DNA of 64,000 nucleotides from assembly GCF_032051675.1 (NCBI RefSeq), contig NZ_CP116968.1, positions 1,674,001 to 1,738,000 of the forward strand, in the 5' to 3' direction. The notes below the pieces were generated by a model. That model had not been told where the DNA came from, did no database searches, and saw only the letters and a program-made list of their open reading frames with translations. A program made the translations under genes and the position numbers. Below, one piece after another: positions 37,496 to 46,220 of the stretch (position 1 is the stretch's first letter; the number at the start of each line of letters is the position of its first letter). The stretch is from Candidatus Nitrospira neomarina. GTDB lineage: Bacteria; Nitrospirota; Nitrospiria; Nitrospirales; UBA8639.

Positions 37496-37519
37496 CGTTC
37501 ACCTCCTCGGCTTACCGGC

Positions 37520-38263
37520 TTACTTCCAAATGACTTCTTCCCAAAACAGATGAATAAATGTTTCAAATGGTGGGAAATTTTTGGTATTGGCCTCTGCGGA
37601 CCGCACCCAGAGATCGATTTCCATTCCAGCCGGATCCGTTTCTCCTCCGGGAAGGGTGCGCTTCGTGGGATATGGCACCTCATGGGTGTGAGGATCCCGG
37701 GAACGTTCCATCACCATAAAGTGGGCGGCATAGTCCTTAAAGAGAAGTTGATCGTTTTTGAAGACATCGGCCTTTCCCCAGCCTGCGAGATAGAGCCATG
37801 TCTTGGGATAGAGGGAATCCCCGTTTCCCGAATCGCCATGTTCATACACCCTCGTGGCCAGGCCTCCATCCTGATAGGGAGCTTTTCCCGCAAAATGGGT
37901 AAAGACCAACCGGTAGCGGTCATCGCCTTCAACAAACGTTCCTTGTACCTGACCCGTGTTGGCTCGCTCATCGACCTCAATTTCAATCGTCCCCATGACC
38001 GGGTTCAGATGTATGCCAGCGTAATCCATATGGTCCCACGGGGATTTCTCTCCCATGGTGCCTACCAATGTGCCTTTCCGGCCGGTCACGCGGAAATGCC
38101 CGCTATAATTGGGGTGTTCGGTGCCGTTGAATATTCGTGTTCCTTCGTCACCCTTAGGAGTCCCAAACTGACCGGCGGTAGCTTTGCCCAAAAAGATTAT
38201 GACCAGAAGAAACCAGGTGAGGTTTGCGAATGTGGGTTTATGAAGAACTGAACGTTTGTTCAT
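37520..38263 (-). CDS. Exported hypothetical protein
   Basis: 247 aa with a signal peptide ending G-K-A-T-A-G. The mature protein is beta-rich and polar with several W/Y-rich blocks (G-H-F-R-V-T-G-R-K-G-T-L-V-G-T, D-R-Y-R-L-V-F-T-H-F-A, P-K-T-W-L-Y-L-A-G-W-G-K). Many His, Asp and Glu residues suggest a surface-exposed, possibly metal-binding role. I do not recognise a family. First gene of the two-gene operon with 36695-37495. Confidence 0.65.
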   Translation of the reverse strand: MNKRSVLHKPTFANLTWFLLVIIFLGKATAGQFGTPKGDEGTRIFNGTEHPNYSGHFRVTGRKGTLVGTMGEKSPWDHMDYAGIHLNPVMGTIEIEVDERANTGQVQGTFVEGDDRYRLVFTHFAGKAPYQDGGLATRVYEHGDSGNGDSLYPKTWLYLAGWGKADVFKNDQLLFKDYAAHFMVMERSRDPHTHEVPYPTKRTLPGGETDPAGMEIDLWVRSAEANTKNFPPFETFIHLFWEEVIWK

Positions 38264-38370
38264 GGATCCCCTCCCTCTCTGTCGGTAATCGGCTTTTCAC
38301 TTACTGTACGGAACGACTAGCGAGGATCAGGTCTGAGAACGTTCTCGGGTAATTCACCTCAGACCTCACC

Positions 38371-39735
38371 TCACAGGATGAAGGTTTTCAGGATCAGACC
38401 GATCAACGCGCAGGCGGCGATAACCTCGATGACATTCCGCCGGTACCGGAAGAGGGCCACTGCAGCGGCCAGCGCGATCAATGCCGATACCCAGTCGAAG
38501 ACGCCGGCGAAACCTTGGGGCCATAGAACGTGGTAGCCGAAGAACAGCGCCAGATTGAGGATGACCCCGACAACGGCGGCCGTGATGGCGGTGAGCGGTG
38601 CGGTAAACGTGATGTCGCCGTGGGTTGATTCGACCAGGGGTCCTCCCGCCAGAATGAACAGGAATGAGGGCAGAAAGGTGAACCACGTCACCAGTGTGGC
38701 AGCCACCGCCCCGGCGAGGAACATGGACTCGGGACCGAAGAGGGCTTTCATGTACCCGCCGACGAACCCGACAAAGGCTACGACCATGATGAGTGGCCCC
38801 GGAGTGGTTTCACCGAGCGCCAAACCGTCGATCATTTGTGTGGGCGTGAGCCAACCGTAATGTCCGACCGCGCCCTGGTAGACATAGGGCAACACGGCGT
38901 AGGCCCCGCCGAAAGTTACCATGGCCGCTTTGGTGAAGAACCAGCCCATTTGTGTCAGCGTGTGCTGCCAGCCAAAAGTGGCCATCAGCAACGCCATCGG
39001 GACAGCCCACAGGAAACTTCCGACGACGGCCACCTTGAGCAATTTCGTCCAACGAAAGCAGGCATGCTCGGGTGTCGGAGTGTGGTCATCGACAAGTGTC
39101 GGGCCAAGCGACATGTCGGCTTTAGCGTGGCTGCCACCGGCCCTGAACGTGTCAGGTGCGATCCGACCGCCGAAGTGTCCGATAAGGGCAGCAACGATAA
39201 TGATCGCGGGAAACGGCACATTGAGCGCGAAGATTGCAATAAAGGAAGCGGCGGCAATGACCCACAGCACGTTGTTCTTGAGCGCCCGGGAACCGATCCT
39301 CTGAGCGGCTTGCCCCACAATGGCCGTCACGGCTGGCTTGATGCCGTAAAACAGACCCGCGACCAGCGGCACGTCACCGAACGCGATATAGATCCACGAC
39401 AAGGCAATCAGAATCAGAAGTGACGGCAGGACGAATAGCGCACCGGCCACGATTCCGCCCCATGTTCGATGCATCAGCCATCCGATATAAGTGGCCAGTT
39501 GCTGGGCTTCCGGGCCTGGTAAGACCATGCAATAGTTCAGCGCGTGGAGGAACCGCCGCTCGGAAATCCAGCGCCTGCGCTCGACCAGTTCCTGGTGCAT
39601 GATAGCAATCTGCCCGGCAGGCCCGCCAAAGCTGATGAACCCGAGTTTGAGCCAGAAGGCCACGGCCTGCCGGAAGCTCACCGGCAATGGTGGGGATGCG
39701 GTACGTGCGACAGGAGGTGCTTCAGGCTTATTCAT
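38371..39735 (-). CDS. chrA: Chromate efflux transporter ChrA
   Basis: About 454 aa from ATG 39735; the frame is open to 39789 but the extra residues are low-quality. Two homologous CHR halves are visible, each with the motif G-(F/A)-x-S-F-G-G-P-A: F-I-S-F-G-G-P-A-G-Q-I-A-I-M near residue 35 and A-M-V-T-F-G-G-A-Y-A-V-L-P-Y-V near 270. P-G-P-E-A-Q-Q-L-A and T-P-G-P-L-I-M-V are also diagnostic. ChrA pumps chromate (and may recognise sulfate) out of the cytosol. Base composition is richer in G+C than the flanks, consistent with acquisition. No chrB or regulator is adjacent. Confidence 0.93.
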   Translation of the reverse strand: MNKPEAPPVARTASPPLPVSFRQAVAFWLKLGFISFGGPAGQIAIMHQELVERRRWISERRFLHALNYCMVLPGPEAQQLATYIGWLMHRTWGGIVAGALFVLPSLLILIALSWIYIAFGDVPLVAGLFYGIKPAVTAIVGQAAQRIGSRALKNNVLWVIAAASFIAIFALNVPFPAIIIVAALIGHFGGRIAPDTFRAGGSHAKADMSLGPTLVDDHTPTPEHACFRWTKLLKVAVVGSFLWAVPMALLMATFGWQHTLTQMGWFFTKAAMVTFGGAYAVLPYVYQGAVGHYGWLTPTQMIDGLALGETTPGPLIMVVAFVGFVGGYMKALFGPESMFLAGAVAATLVTWFTFLPSFLFILAGGPLVESTHGDITFTAPLTAITAAVVGVILNLALFFGYHVLWPQGFAGVFDWVSALIALAAAVALFRYRRNVIEVIAACALIGLILKTFIL

Positions 39736-40006
39736 CGGATGGGGAATACGTGTTCGGCGGCCACGGGCAGGCCGTCTACAATGGCGCAAGCCTTCGCCAC
39801 AAGGAGAGTGTGGTGGGTGCCAGGGGAAGGTTTACCATATTCGTATTTGCAGCACCCGTTTGTCAGATTCCAATGATTCGAATTCTAGCAGAACCTCTAT
39901 GGCCCTGCGAATAAATTGCAATAGGCGTCCGGAAGATTTCCTGAGTCAAATGCCCACTTCCTTGCGATCGACCCACTCAGCACGGATTACAATAAGAAAT
40001 ATCAGT

Positions 40007-41395
40007 TCATTCCTCCTCCGTCGGGTTATGCCATCCACCAATATGTGCCACGGCCGCCTGAGCTTCATTAGGACCCCAGGTCCCCGGCGCATATTCAAAG
40101 ACAGGGGTGGGCATCTTCACAATCGGGTCCACAATGCGCCAAGCCTCCTCGACGCCGTCTTCCCTCGCAAACAAGGACGTGTCCCCTTCCATGGCATCGC
40201 TCATGAGGCGTTCATACGCCCCCTGTTCATCCCCTTTTTGGCGACACACGTACAGCTCGATATCCTCACCGGTCATACCTTCACCGGGTTGCTTCGCCTG
40301 AGCTCCCAACGCAATCGCCACTCGATCAGGGCCCAGCCGGAAACGGACATGATTCGGTGACTCAGACCGTGAGCTGTCGAAGAGCCGTTGCGGCGGTTGT
40401 TTCAGCCTGACCAACACTTCCGTTGCGGTCACCGGCAGGCATTTCCCTGTGCGAATAAAAAAGGGCACCCCTTCCCAACGCCACGAATCAATGTGAATCT
40501 GCATCGAGGCAAAGGTTTCGGTCTTTGAGTCCGGCCTCACCCCGGCCTCCTCGCGATACCCTCGAAACTGTCCGCGTACCAAAGATGTTCCGGTGAGTGG
40601 CCGAATGCCCTTGAATGCCTTAACCCGTTCATCGCGGACAGCTTCTCCGCCCGCACTGACGGGTGGCTCCATAGCCAGATTGGCTACGACCTGCAGCAGG
40701 TGATTCTGAACGACATCACGGATCGCACCGGTTTCCTCATAAAACTTTCCCCGGCCCTCAACCCCGAACTTTTCGGCCATCGTGATCTGCACACTTTCCA
40801 CGTAGTTACGATTCCAGATGGGTTCAAGAAATGAATTGGCAAATCGAAAAAAGAGTAGATTTCGAATGGATTCCTTTCCGAGATAATGATCGATACGGAA
40901 AATAGCCGACTCCTCAAAGACGCCACGCAGGGTGTGATTGAGATCTTGAGCGGAAGCCAGATCACGTCCGAATGGTTTTTCCACGACGACCCGTCCGCCA
41001 GAAGCACAACCTGACTTTCCTAAACTTTCCACCACGGCGGGAAACAGGGTCGGAGGAATGGCCAAATAAAAGAGGGGGCGCTTCGCGGTGTCCAGGACCT
41101 GACGGAGGCGAGTGAATGTGTTTTCCTCCTGATAATCCCCATCAACATTTCTGAGCAAATGAGAAAGCTTTGCAAAGGCGGTCTCATCGACCCCATCGCC
41201 GAAATTCTCCAGACTGTCCCGGATTCGTTCCCGGAGATATTCCACGTCCTTGCCACTTCGAGTGACACCGATAATCGGCACATCGATTTTCCCATGTTGA
41301 ATCATGGCTTGAAGCGCCGGGTAAATTTTTTTATACGCGAGATCGCCTGTGGCTCCGAACAACACAAGCGCATCTGAACGAGCATTCTCCATCAT
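40007..41395 (-). CDS. zwf: Glucose-6-phosphate 1-dehydrogenase
   Basis: 462 aa (family 480-510, so slightly short). NAD(P) motif [10 protein letters not shown] near the start (Y in place of the usual R/A before K-K). Active-site block [10 protein letters not shown], with [16 protein letters not shown] and [10 protein letters not shown]. It makes 6-phosphogluconolactone and NADPH for the oxidative pentose phosphate pathway. No pgl or gnd gene is beside it in the window. GGGAG precedes the start. Monocistronic; 126 nt upstream lies the VOC gene. Confidence 0.95.
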   Translation of the reverse strand: MMENARSDALVLFGATGDLAYKKIYPALQAMIQHGKIDVPIIGVTRSGKDVEYLRERIRDSLENFGDGVDETAFAKLSHLLRNVDGDYQEENTFTRLRQVLDTAKRPLFYLAIPPTLFPAVVESLGKSGCASGGRVVVEKPFGRDLASAQDLNHTLRGVFEESAIFRIDHYLGKESIRNLLFFRFANSFLEPIWNRNYVESVQITMAEKFGVEGRGKFYEETGAIRDVVQNHLLQVVANLAMEPPVSAGGEAVRDERVKAFKGIRPLTGTSLVRGQFRGYREEAGVRPDSKTETFASMQIHIDSWRWEGVPFFIRTGKCLPVTATEVLVRLKQPPQRLFDSSRSESPNHVRFRLGPDRVAIALGAQAKQPGEGMTGEDIELYVCRQKGDEQGAYERLMSDAMEGDTSLFAREDGVEEAWRIVDPIVKMPTPVFEYAPGTWGPNEAQAAVAHIGGWHNPTEEE

Positions 41396-41522
41396 GTTCT
41401 CCCAAAACGATTTATGAAAATAATTTAATGGGCATGCGTAGACAACGATTTATCTCACACATCCTGCTGCACACCTGTATTGGCGATGTATACAGCTGGT
41501 GTCCAGGATGTCAAGCACCTCC

Positions 41523-41897
41523 CTATCCCACCGTTAGGAGTTCGAGGATGTGCCCATTCGGGTCACAAAAGTACACGCCCCGTCCCCCACCCCGGTGGTT
41601 GATGGTCATATCCTCCCGCGCAGTCGGCCCGCTCCCATATGGTATGTCTTCAGCCTGAATACGACTAAAGATTCGGTCGAAATCATGTTCACCGACCTTG
41701 AATGCATAGTGATGGATATCGAACTTGTCACCATAATCATCATCGAAATCAAACGTGAGTGTCTCATTGATCCGCAGCGGCGCGAAATAGCCGACTTCTC
41801 CTTCATCGAACACGAGACCGAACATTTTTGCATAAAATTTTGCCGAGGCCACTTTGTCATACGCCGGGACGATGGTGTGATTAAGTTCAATCGACAT
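41523..41897 (-). CDS. VOC-family (glyoxalase-like) protein
   Basis: 124 aa, one full betaalphabetabetabeta pair set: L-N-H-T-I-V-P-A-Y-D-K-V-A-S-A-K-F-Y-A-K at the start, then F-D-I-H-H-Y-A-F-K-V and G-G-G-R-G-V-Y-F-C-D-P-N-G-H-I-L-E-L-L-T at the end. His6, the mid His and the terminal Glu are candidate metal ligands. Such proteins include glyoxalase I, dioxygenases and antibiotic-binding proteins; substrate unknown. Good SD (AGGAGTGCC) before the ATG. Confidence 0.88.
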   Translation of the reverse strand: MSIELNHTIVPAYDKVASAKFYAKMFGLVFDEGEVGYFAPLRINETLTFDFDDDYGDKFDIHHYAFKVGEHDFDRIFSRIQAEDIPYGSGPTAREDMTINHRGGGRGVYFCDPNGHILELLTVG

Positions 41898-42323
41898 GGC
41901 ACTCCTCCTTACCGTCGCGATGATCGTGAATCGCCGGCTTTAGCAGGAGCAGAACCGGATGACGAGGAACCGCGCTAAAGACAATGTCCGGTCTCTCACA
42001 CTTTATCGCAACACTCACTTGTCCGTGTCTCATAAATACGGTCATCATTAGGAAAATCTAGCTGTTTCGGCGAAGGCCGGGCAAGCGAAGATCCAATCCC
42101 CTTCGGGAACGGATATAGGGGGATGGTGACCAGGGTCCTACACGCCAAAGCCAGGGAATCTCCTAGTTCTCTTAAAGGAGAATTGAGTGTAAAAGCATGA
42201 TAAACTCGGGAGTATTTTGGTCGAAGTACAGCAAGCAATCAATGATAATGATAAGGATGCTGAGGTTCATCATACGGCTGTAATTCTTACTTCTGATCGA
42301 AGCGGAAAAAGATCATAAGCGGT
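41898..42323. other. Intergenic region, divergent promoters expected
   Basis: 426 bases between the divergent VOC and NDH-2-fusion genes. No supported gene, no clear hairpin. A few short frames have no signal peptide or recognisable motif. Confidence 0.35.
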
Positions 42324-44384
42324 ATGAACACGAAGTGGGAAGTCGTAATTCTTGGTGGAGGATTTGCGGGCCTGGCCTGCGCCAAGCGGTTCGAGAAACT
42401 CTGGGGTCGGGAAACCGTCAAGCGGGTCCTTCTGATCAGCGCTGAAAATTATTTTGTGTATCAACCGTTTCTTTCCGAGGTGATCGGGGCGGGAATCGAG
42501 CCACGCCACGTCATGAACCCTATCCGGTTGGCCTTGCGCCATTGCATGGTCCAACGGGCCGAAGTGGCAAAAATTGACCTGCAACACCGGCGTGTCCATT
42601 TCAGCGCCGATGAGGGAATGAGGCTTGAACCGGTCGAAGCCGATCATCTGATCCTCGCGTTGGGCAGCACGACCAATCTGCGGGCGGTGCCCGGCATGAT
42701 GGAGCACGGCTTATTCTTAAAGACGCTGGCCGATGCCCTGGGTATACGGGAACATATCATCAAACGGCTCGAAGACGCGGACCTTGAATCAGATCCTGAT
42801 CTCAGACGAGCTCTCCTGCACTTCGTGGTGGTGGGCGGAGGATACAGCGGAGTCGAAACGGCCGGTGAAATTCTCGACCTGCTGCATGACGCCAGGCGGT
42901 TTTACCCCTCGTTTGATCCATCCGAGTTGCGCGTCACCCTCGTCCATTCCGGACCGTATTTGCTCCCGGAACTAGGAGAGGATTTGGGGAGTTTCGCACA
43001 GCAGTCTCTCGAATCGCGAGGCATGACGATCATGTTGAACAGGCGGGCCTCCTCGGTGAGTCCTTCCTATATTCGCCTGAGCGATGGAACCCGGCTCGAT
43101 TCTCTTAATCCGATTTGTACGATTGGCAACGCCCCGAATCCGGTACTCGCTGATCTCGCGGCGGAGTACGATAAAGGATGGCTGGTCACTGACGAATATT
43201 TACGTCTCAAAGGCTATACCCATGTTTGGGGCATCGGAGATGGCGCGTCCAACCCCGACGGATACGGACATCAGGCCCCGCCGACCGCTCAATTCGCCAT
43301 ACAACTCGGCCGGCATGCGTCGGAAAACATCGCTTCCTCAATTTCAGGGAACAGCCTCCGTCCGTTCCGATATAAAATGATGGGGCAGATGGCGACCATC
43401 GGCCACCATAAAGGCGTCTGCTCGATTTTCGGGTTCCGGTTCAGCGGTTTTTTTGCATGGTGGTTGACCCGGACCATTCATTTGCTGAAATTGCCGGGAC
43501 TCGACCGCAAACTGCGGGTCATGATGGACTGGACCTTTGAACTTTTTTTCCCACCCGACCTCAATTATCTGGATCTGAAAAAAACGCAAAAAATCGCACG
43601 CATGCATGTGGAGCCCGGCGATGTGATCTTTCGCCAGGGGGAACAAGGCTCCGCCTTCTATGTGGTGGAAGAAGGATCACTGGAAGCCGTCAGGCGTAAT
43701 AAGGAGGGTGATGTCTTATGGCGTGACGAGTTGATTCCGGGGGATCATTTTGGAGAGGGATCCTTTCTCTATGGTGTCGTCCGGCAGGTGACCATTACCG
43801 CCAAGACCCCCGCCACGCTCATGGTGTTTAATTCGAAGGAGTTTAAGTCGTTTGTGGGAAGTTTCCAAAGTCTCAGTCAGATGCTCCGCTACACCGCTCA
43901 ACGGGGACCTCAGGAGGAAGTCTTGGGAGAGTCACGATGGTCGACAGATTTGCTCTCGTCTCCGGTCGAATCCGTGATGAAAATACCCGCGCCGTGTCTT
44001 CCCTCCTCCGCCTGTATCAATGATGCCATCATCGCATTTGGAAAATGTGCACATACCCTGCTCTGCATCATAGACGGTGAAAGAAAGCTTCTGAGCATCG
44101 TGACCAAAACGGATGTCTATCGGGCCATGACGCATGGTCAGGATTTTCGCGGACCCATCCACACGATTGCGAAACGCGAGGTGGCCGCGGTTCATGAGGG
44201 GCAGAACGTCCGCGAAGCCTTAGGGGTGCTCTACATGAAAGATGTAAAACAGGCCCCGGTGCTGGATGATCAATCCAGGCCGGTTGGGATATTGAGTCAC
44301 ATGGACATTGCCAAGGCGAGAATTCATCTCGAAAACCGGGCATCAGATAGACGGCATGCTTCCTCTGTAGACCAACCTGAATAG
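42324..44384 (+). CDS. NDH-2-like FAD oxidoreductase fused to cNMP-binding and CBS domains
   Basis: 686 aa. Residues 1-420 are a type-II NADH-dehydrogenase-like flavoprotein: FAD motif I-L-G-G-G-F-A-G-L-A (9-18), second dinucleotide motif V-V-V-G-G-G-Y-S-G-V-E-T (168-179), FAD C-motif V-W-G-I-G-D-G-A-S (301-309), membrane-binding tail F-S-G-F-F-A-W-W-L-T-R-T-I-H-L-L-K-L-P-G (373-392). Residues ~425-525 are a cyclic-nucleotide-binding fold (P-G-D-V-I-F-R-Q-G-E-Q-G-S-A-F, G-D-H-F-G-E-G-S-F). Residues ~545-670 are a CBS pair (P-V-E-S-V-M...S-I-V-T-K-T-D-V-Y; A-P-V-L-D-D...G-I-L-S-H-M-D-I). The C-terminal sensors suggest that quinone reduction is controlled by nucleotide levels (inference). Typical NDH-2 are ~430 aa with no such tail. 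Confidence 0.88.
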   Translation: MNTKWEVVILGGGFAGLACAKRFEKLWGRETVKRVLLISAENYFVYQPFLSEVIGAGIEPRHVMNPIRLALRHCMVQRAEVAKIDLQHRRVHFSADEGMRLEPVEADHLILALGSTTNLRAVPGMMEHGLFLKTLADALGIREHIIKRLEDADLESDPDLRRALLHFVVVGGGYSGVETAGEILDLLHDARRFYPSFDPSELRVTLVHSGPYLLPELGEDLGSFAQQSLESRGMTIMLNRRASSVSPSYIRLSDGTRLDSLNPICTIGNAPNPVLADLAAEYDKGWLVTDEYLRLKGYTHVWGIGDGASNPDGYGHQAPPTAQFAIQLGRHASENIASSISGNSLRPFRYKMMGQMATIGHHKGVCSIFGFRFSGFFAWWLTRTIHLLKLPGLDRKLRVMMDWTFELFFPPDLNYLDLKKTQKIARMHVEPGDVIFRQGEQGSAFYVVEEGSLEAVRRNKEGDVLWRDELIPGDHFGEGSFLYGVVRQVTITAKTPATLMVFNSKEFKSFVGSFQSLSQMLRYTAQRGPQEEVLGESRWSTDLLSSPVESVMKIPAPCLPSSACINDAIIAFGKCAHTLLCIIDGERKLLSIVTKTDVYRAMTHGQDFRGPIHTIAKREVAAVHEGQNVREALGVLYMKDVKQAPVLDDQSRPVGILSHMDIAKARIHLENRASDRRHASSVDQPE

Positions 44385-44499
44385 TGAGAATTCTTCAATT
44401 AATAATTGCCAAAATGAAGCCGATTCCTCTTTGATAGACATAATATTCAACGCTAAAATTCTTCGGAACGTTGCTTCCTGTATGAAAAGGAGACGAATC

Positions 44500-44712
44500 A
44501 TGAATCAAGCATATACGGCTGTGATAAAAAAAGACGCTGAATGGTGGATCGGGTGGATCGAAGAAATTCCTGGCGTCAACTGCCAAGAGAGCACCCGTGA
44601 GGAATTACTTGCAACCCTCAAGATCACTCTAAAGGAAGCGCTAGAGTTTAATCGACAAGAAGCCCTGGGAGCGGCTGGCTCCAATTTCGAAGAAGAGCCT
44701 ATTGGAGTATGA
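44500..44712 (+). CDS. hicB: HicB-family antitoxin
   Basis: 70 aa from ATG 44500 (GGAG about 8 nt upstream). The fold Y-T-A-V-I-K-K-D-A-E-W-W-I-G-W-I-E-E-I-P-G-V-N and C-Q-E-S-T-R-E-E-L-L-A-T-L matches the HicB partial-RNase-H domain, without the C-terminal DNA-binding extension of longer HicB. It overlaps the hicA start by 4 nt, giving antitoxin-first order, the reverse of most hicAB. Confidence 0.85.
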   Translation: MNQAYTAVIKKDAEWWIGWIEEIPGVNCQESTREELLATLKITLKEALEFNRQEALGAAGSNFEEEPIGV

Positions 44713-44897
44713 AACGGGAGGAACTGGTTCGTCACCTTCGAGCACACACATGTGAGCTGTTGAGGGAAGGTGGTCGGCATTCCCGGTGGCATAATCCTCA
44801 ACTCAATAAACGGTTGGCTGTCCAAAGACATAAAGAAATTCGTGACCAACTCGCAAAGAAAATCTGCAAAGATCTCGGAGTGCCTTCCATAAAATAA
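44709..44897 (+). CDS. hicA: HicA-family mRNA interferase toxin
   Basis: 62 aa. Motifs K-R-E-E-L-V-R-H-L, G-G-R-H-S-R-W and K-E-I-R-D-Q-L-A-K-K-I-C-K-D-L-G are the dsRBD-like HicA fold; the catalytic His in R-H-S is present. Overlaps hicB by 4 nt (ATGA), so the pair is co-translated. A small chromosomal TA pair between the NDH-2 fusion gene and the IS30 remnant. Confidence 0.85.
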   Translation: MKREELVRHLRAHTCELLREGGRHSRWHNPQLNKRLAVQRHKEIRDQLAKKICKDLGVPSIK

Positions 44898-45258
44898 TTC
44901 TTTTCAGCCCTACTCCAGGTTCCCATCGCCCGCCTAAGGTCCTTCATTCCGTGACAAATCTAAACCATTGACTCTTAAGCAACGGACTGTAGGCGCGACC
45001 GCTACCCTACCTACCAATAAAATTAATGCCTTCGGTCCTCCGGGCCGGAATCCCATTCGGGGTAAATTCCTTCAACCTGTTTCTGGAATTCTGGCTGGAC
45101 TCTTTTCTTCGTTTATCCTACTGTAACCGAATACGATATTCTGCTGTATAGCGTGAGTAAAGACGGGGTTGAGGAATGCCAAGCCATTTTGGGGAAGTCT
45201 AGTGATTCATTTAGTTGGGCGTCATCGTAGAACTTTCAGTTAACCGTCCGCTTACGAC
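44898..45258. other. Intergenic region between hicA and the IS remnant
   Basis: 361 bases, no supported gene. It holds the second copy of the 19-bp string AAGCCATTTTGGGGAAGTC at 45181-45199 (first copy 123-141), 60 bp from the IS30 remnant end. Confidence 0.4.
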
Positions 45259-45754
45259 GGTGAGTTCAACTGGTCGCTGCAACACAGGCCTGAAATCTCT
45301 CCGCTGGTGTTTCATAGTGTAAAGTTTTTCTCGGACGTTCGTTCAACTGCCGTGCCACTTTGTTGAGCTGGACTTGCGTATACCTGGATAAGTCAGTTCC
45401 CTTTGGAAGATACTGCCTGAGCAGCCGATTCGTATTCTCATTAGAGCCCCGCTGTAGATTGGTTCCTGGCGACCCCACGGGAAATCTCTTCGCGTTCCGA
45501 CAGACTCAGGGCGAATTGAGATCGTGTTCGCTTAGGAGGACGAATACCCCCACTGGGCGAAAGAATCGGATAAATTGAGGAGGACTCTCGCTCAAAAAGG
45601 CGGCCAATGGAACTCATGGACTCGCCACGCTGCCAGCGATCCCAAATGTCGGCTCCTTGTTCAGTGATAAAGTGCATGCGGGTTCGGTGTTTCATCGTCA
45701 CACTCCAGCTCTAGAAGATAAGGTAAAGTGTTGCGTTGATCAATTGAACTCACC
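45259..45754 (-). mobile_element. IS30-family element, internally deleted
   Basis: Terminal inverted repeats GGTGAGTTCAACTGGTCGCT... (45259-45283) and its counterpart at 45730-45754 agree at 20 of 25 positions. Between them on the minus strand lie the start of an IS30 transposase (from 45701: M-H-F-I-T-E-Q-G-A-D-I-W-D-R-W-Q-R-G, then F-A-L-S-L-S-E-R-E-E-I-S-R-G) and its C-terminus in a different frame (G-S-N-E-N-T-N-R-L-L-R-Q-Y-L, R-P-R-K-T-L-H-Y-E-T-P, stop at 45266 inside the left repeat). The central DDE core, about 600 bp of a ~1.1-kb element, is deleted between E-E-I-S-R-G-V and L-Q-R-G-S-N-E-N. It cannot move unaided. No target duplication is evident. Confidence 0.85.
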
Positions 45755-46220
45755 ACCCCAAGCGGACATTTGGGGTAGGACGCAAATTGGCCGAATCCGG
45801 ACATAATTTGCAGTAATCAAGATGCACCTAACCTGTCGATGCAGCGAACCCCAGTAAGTGGCCGTTTAGGTAAAACGTTGGAAGGCTACCGGCGTATTGA
45901 TACTCCGGAGAATCAGGGGGATCATGTGATTGGCAGGATGATCTAAACACTTGAACTGATAAGACGATTCTGTTGAATGAAAGCCTGACTCCTTTGCGGG
46001 TTTGGGCTTTGGTGTTTTTGGGGGGTGAACGGAAGGTTGCTTTATTTCAGCGAAAGACGTAGGGTTGGGCCACGTAAAAGATAGAGACGGAGAGCATGGT
46101 GGTTTACGGATGAACCTTCTTGGCCGGTAAAGGGTTGAGGAGGTTTTTTGTTTTGGAATGTCGATTCGCAAAACGGGTGTTTAAATTCCCTATACCCTAT
46201 ACGTCGAAAGGAGAAATACC
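45755..46220. other. Intergenic region
   Basis: 466 bases after the IS30 remnant. A ~100-codon minus-strand frame at 45866-46171 is Pro/Ser-rich with no signal peptide or motif and was not called. GAAAGGAGAAATACC at the right edge is the ribosome site of the next gene. Confidence 0.35.

Noticed and set aside
41996..42238. 80-aa minus-strand frame between VOC and NDH-2 fusion genes
   Set aside because: No recognisable feature; lies in an expected promoter region.
43621..43900. Separate Crp-like regulator gene inside the NDH-2 fusion
   Set aside because: The frame is continuous, no internal ribosome site is seen and no DNA-binding helix-turn-helix follows the cNMP domain, so it is one fusion protein.
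45866..46171. 101-aa minus-strand frame, Pro/Ser-rich
   Set aside because: No signal peptide, domain or ribosome site; composition typical of a chance frame.
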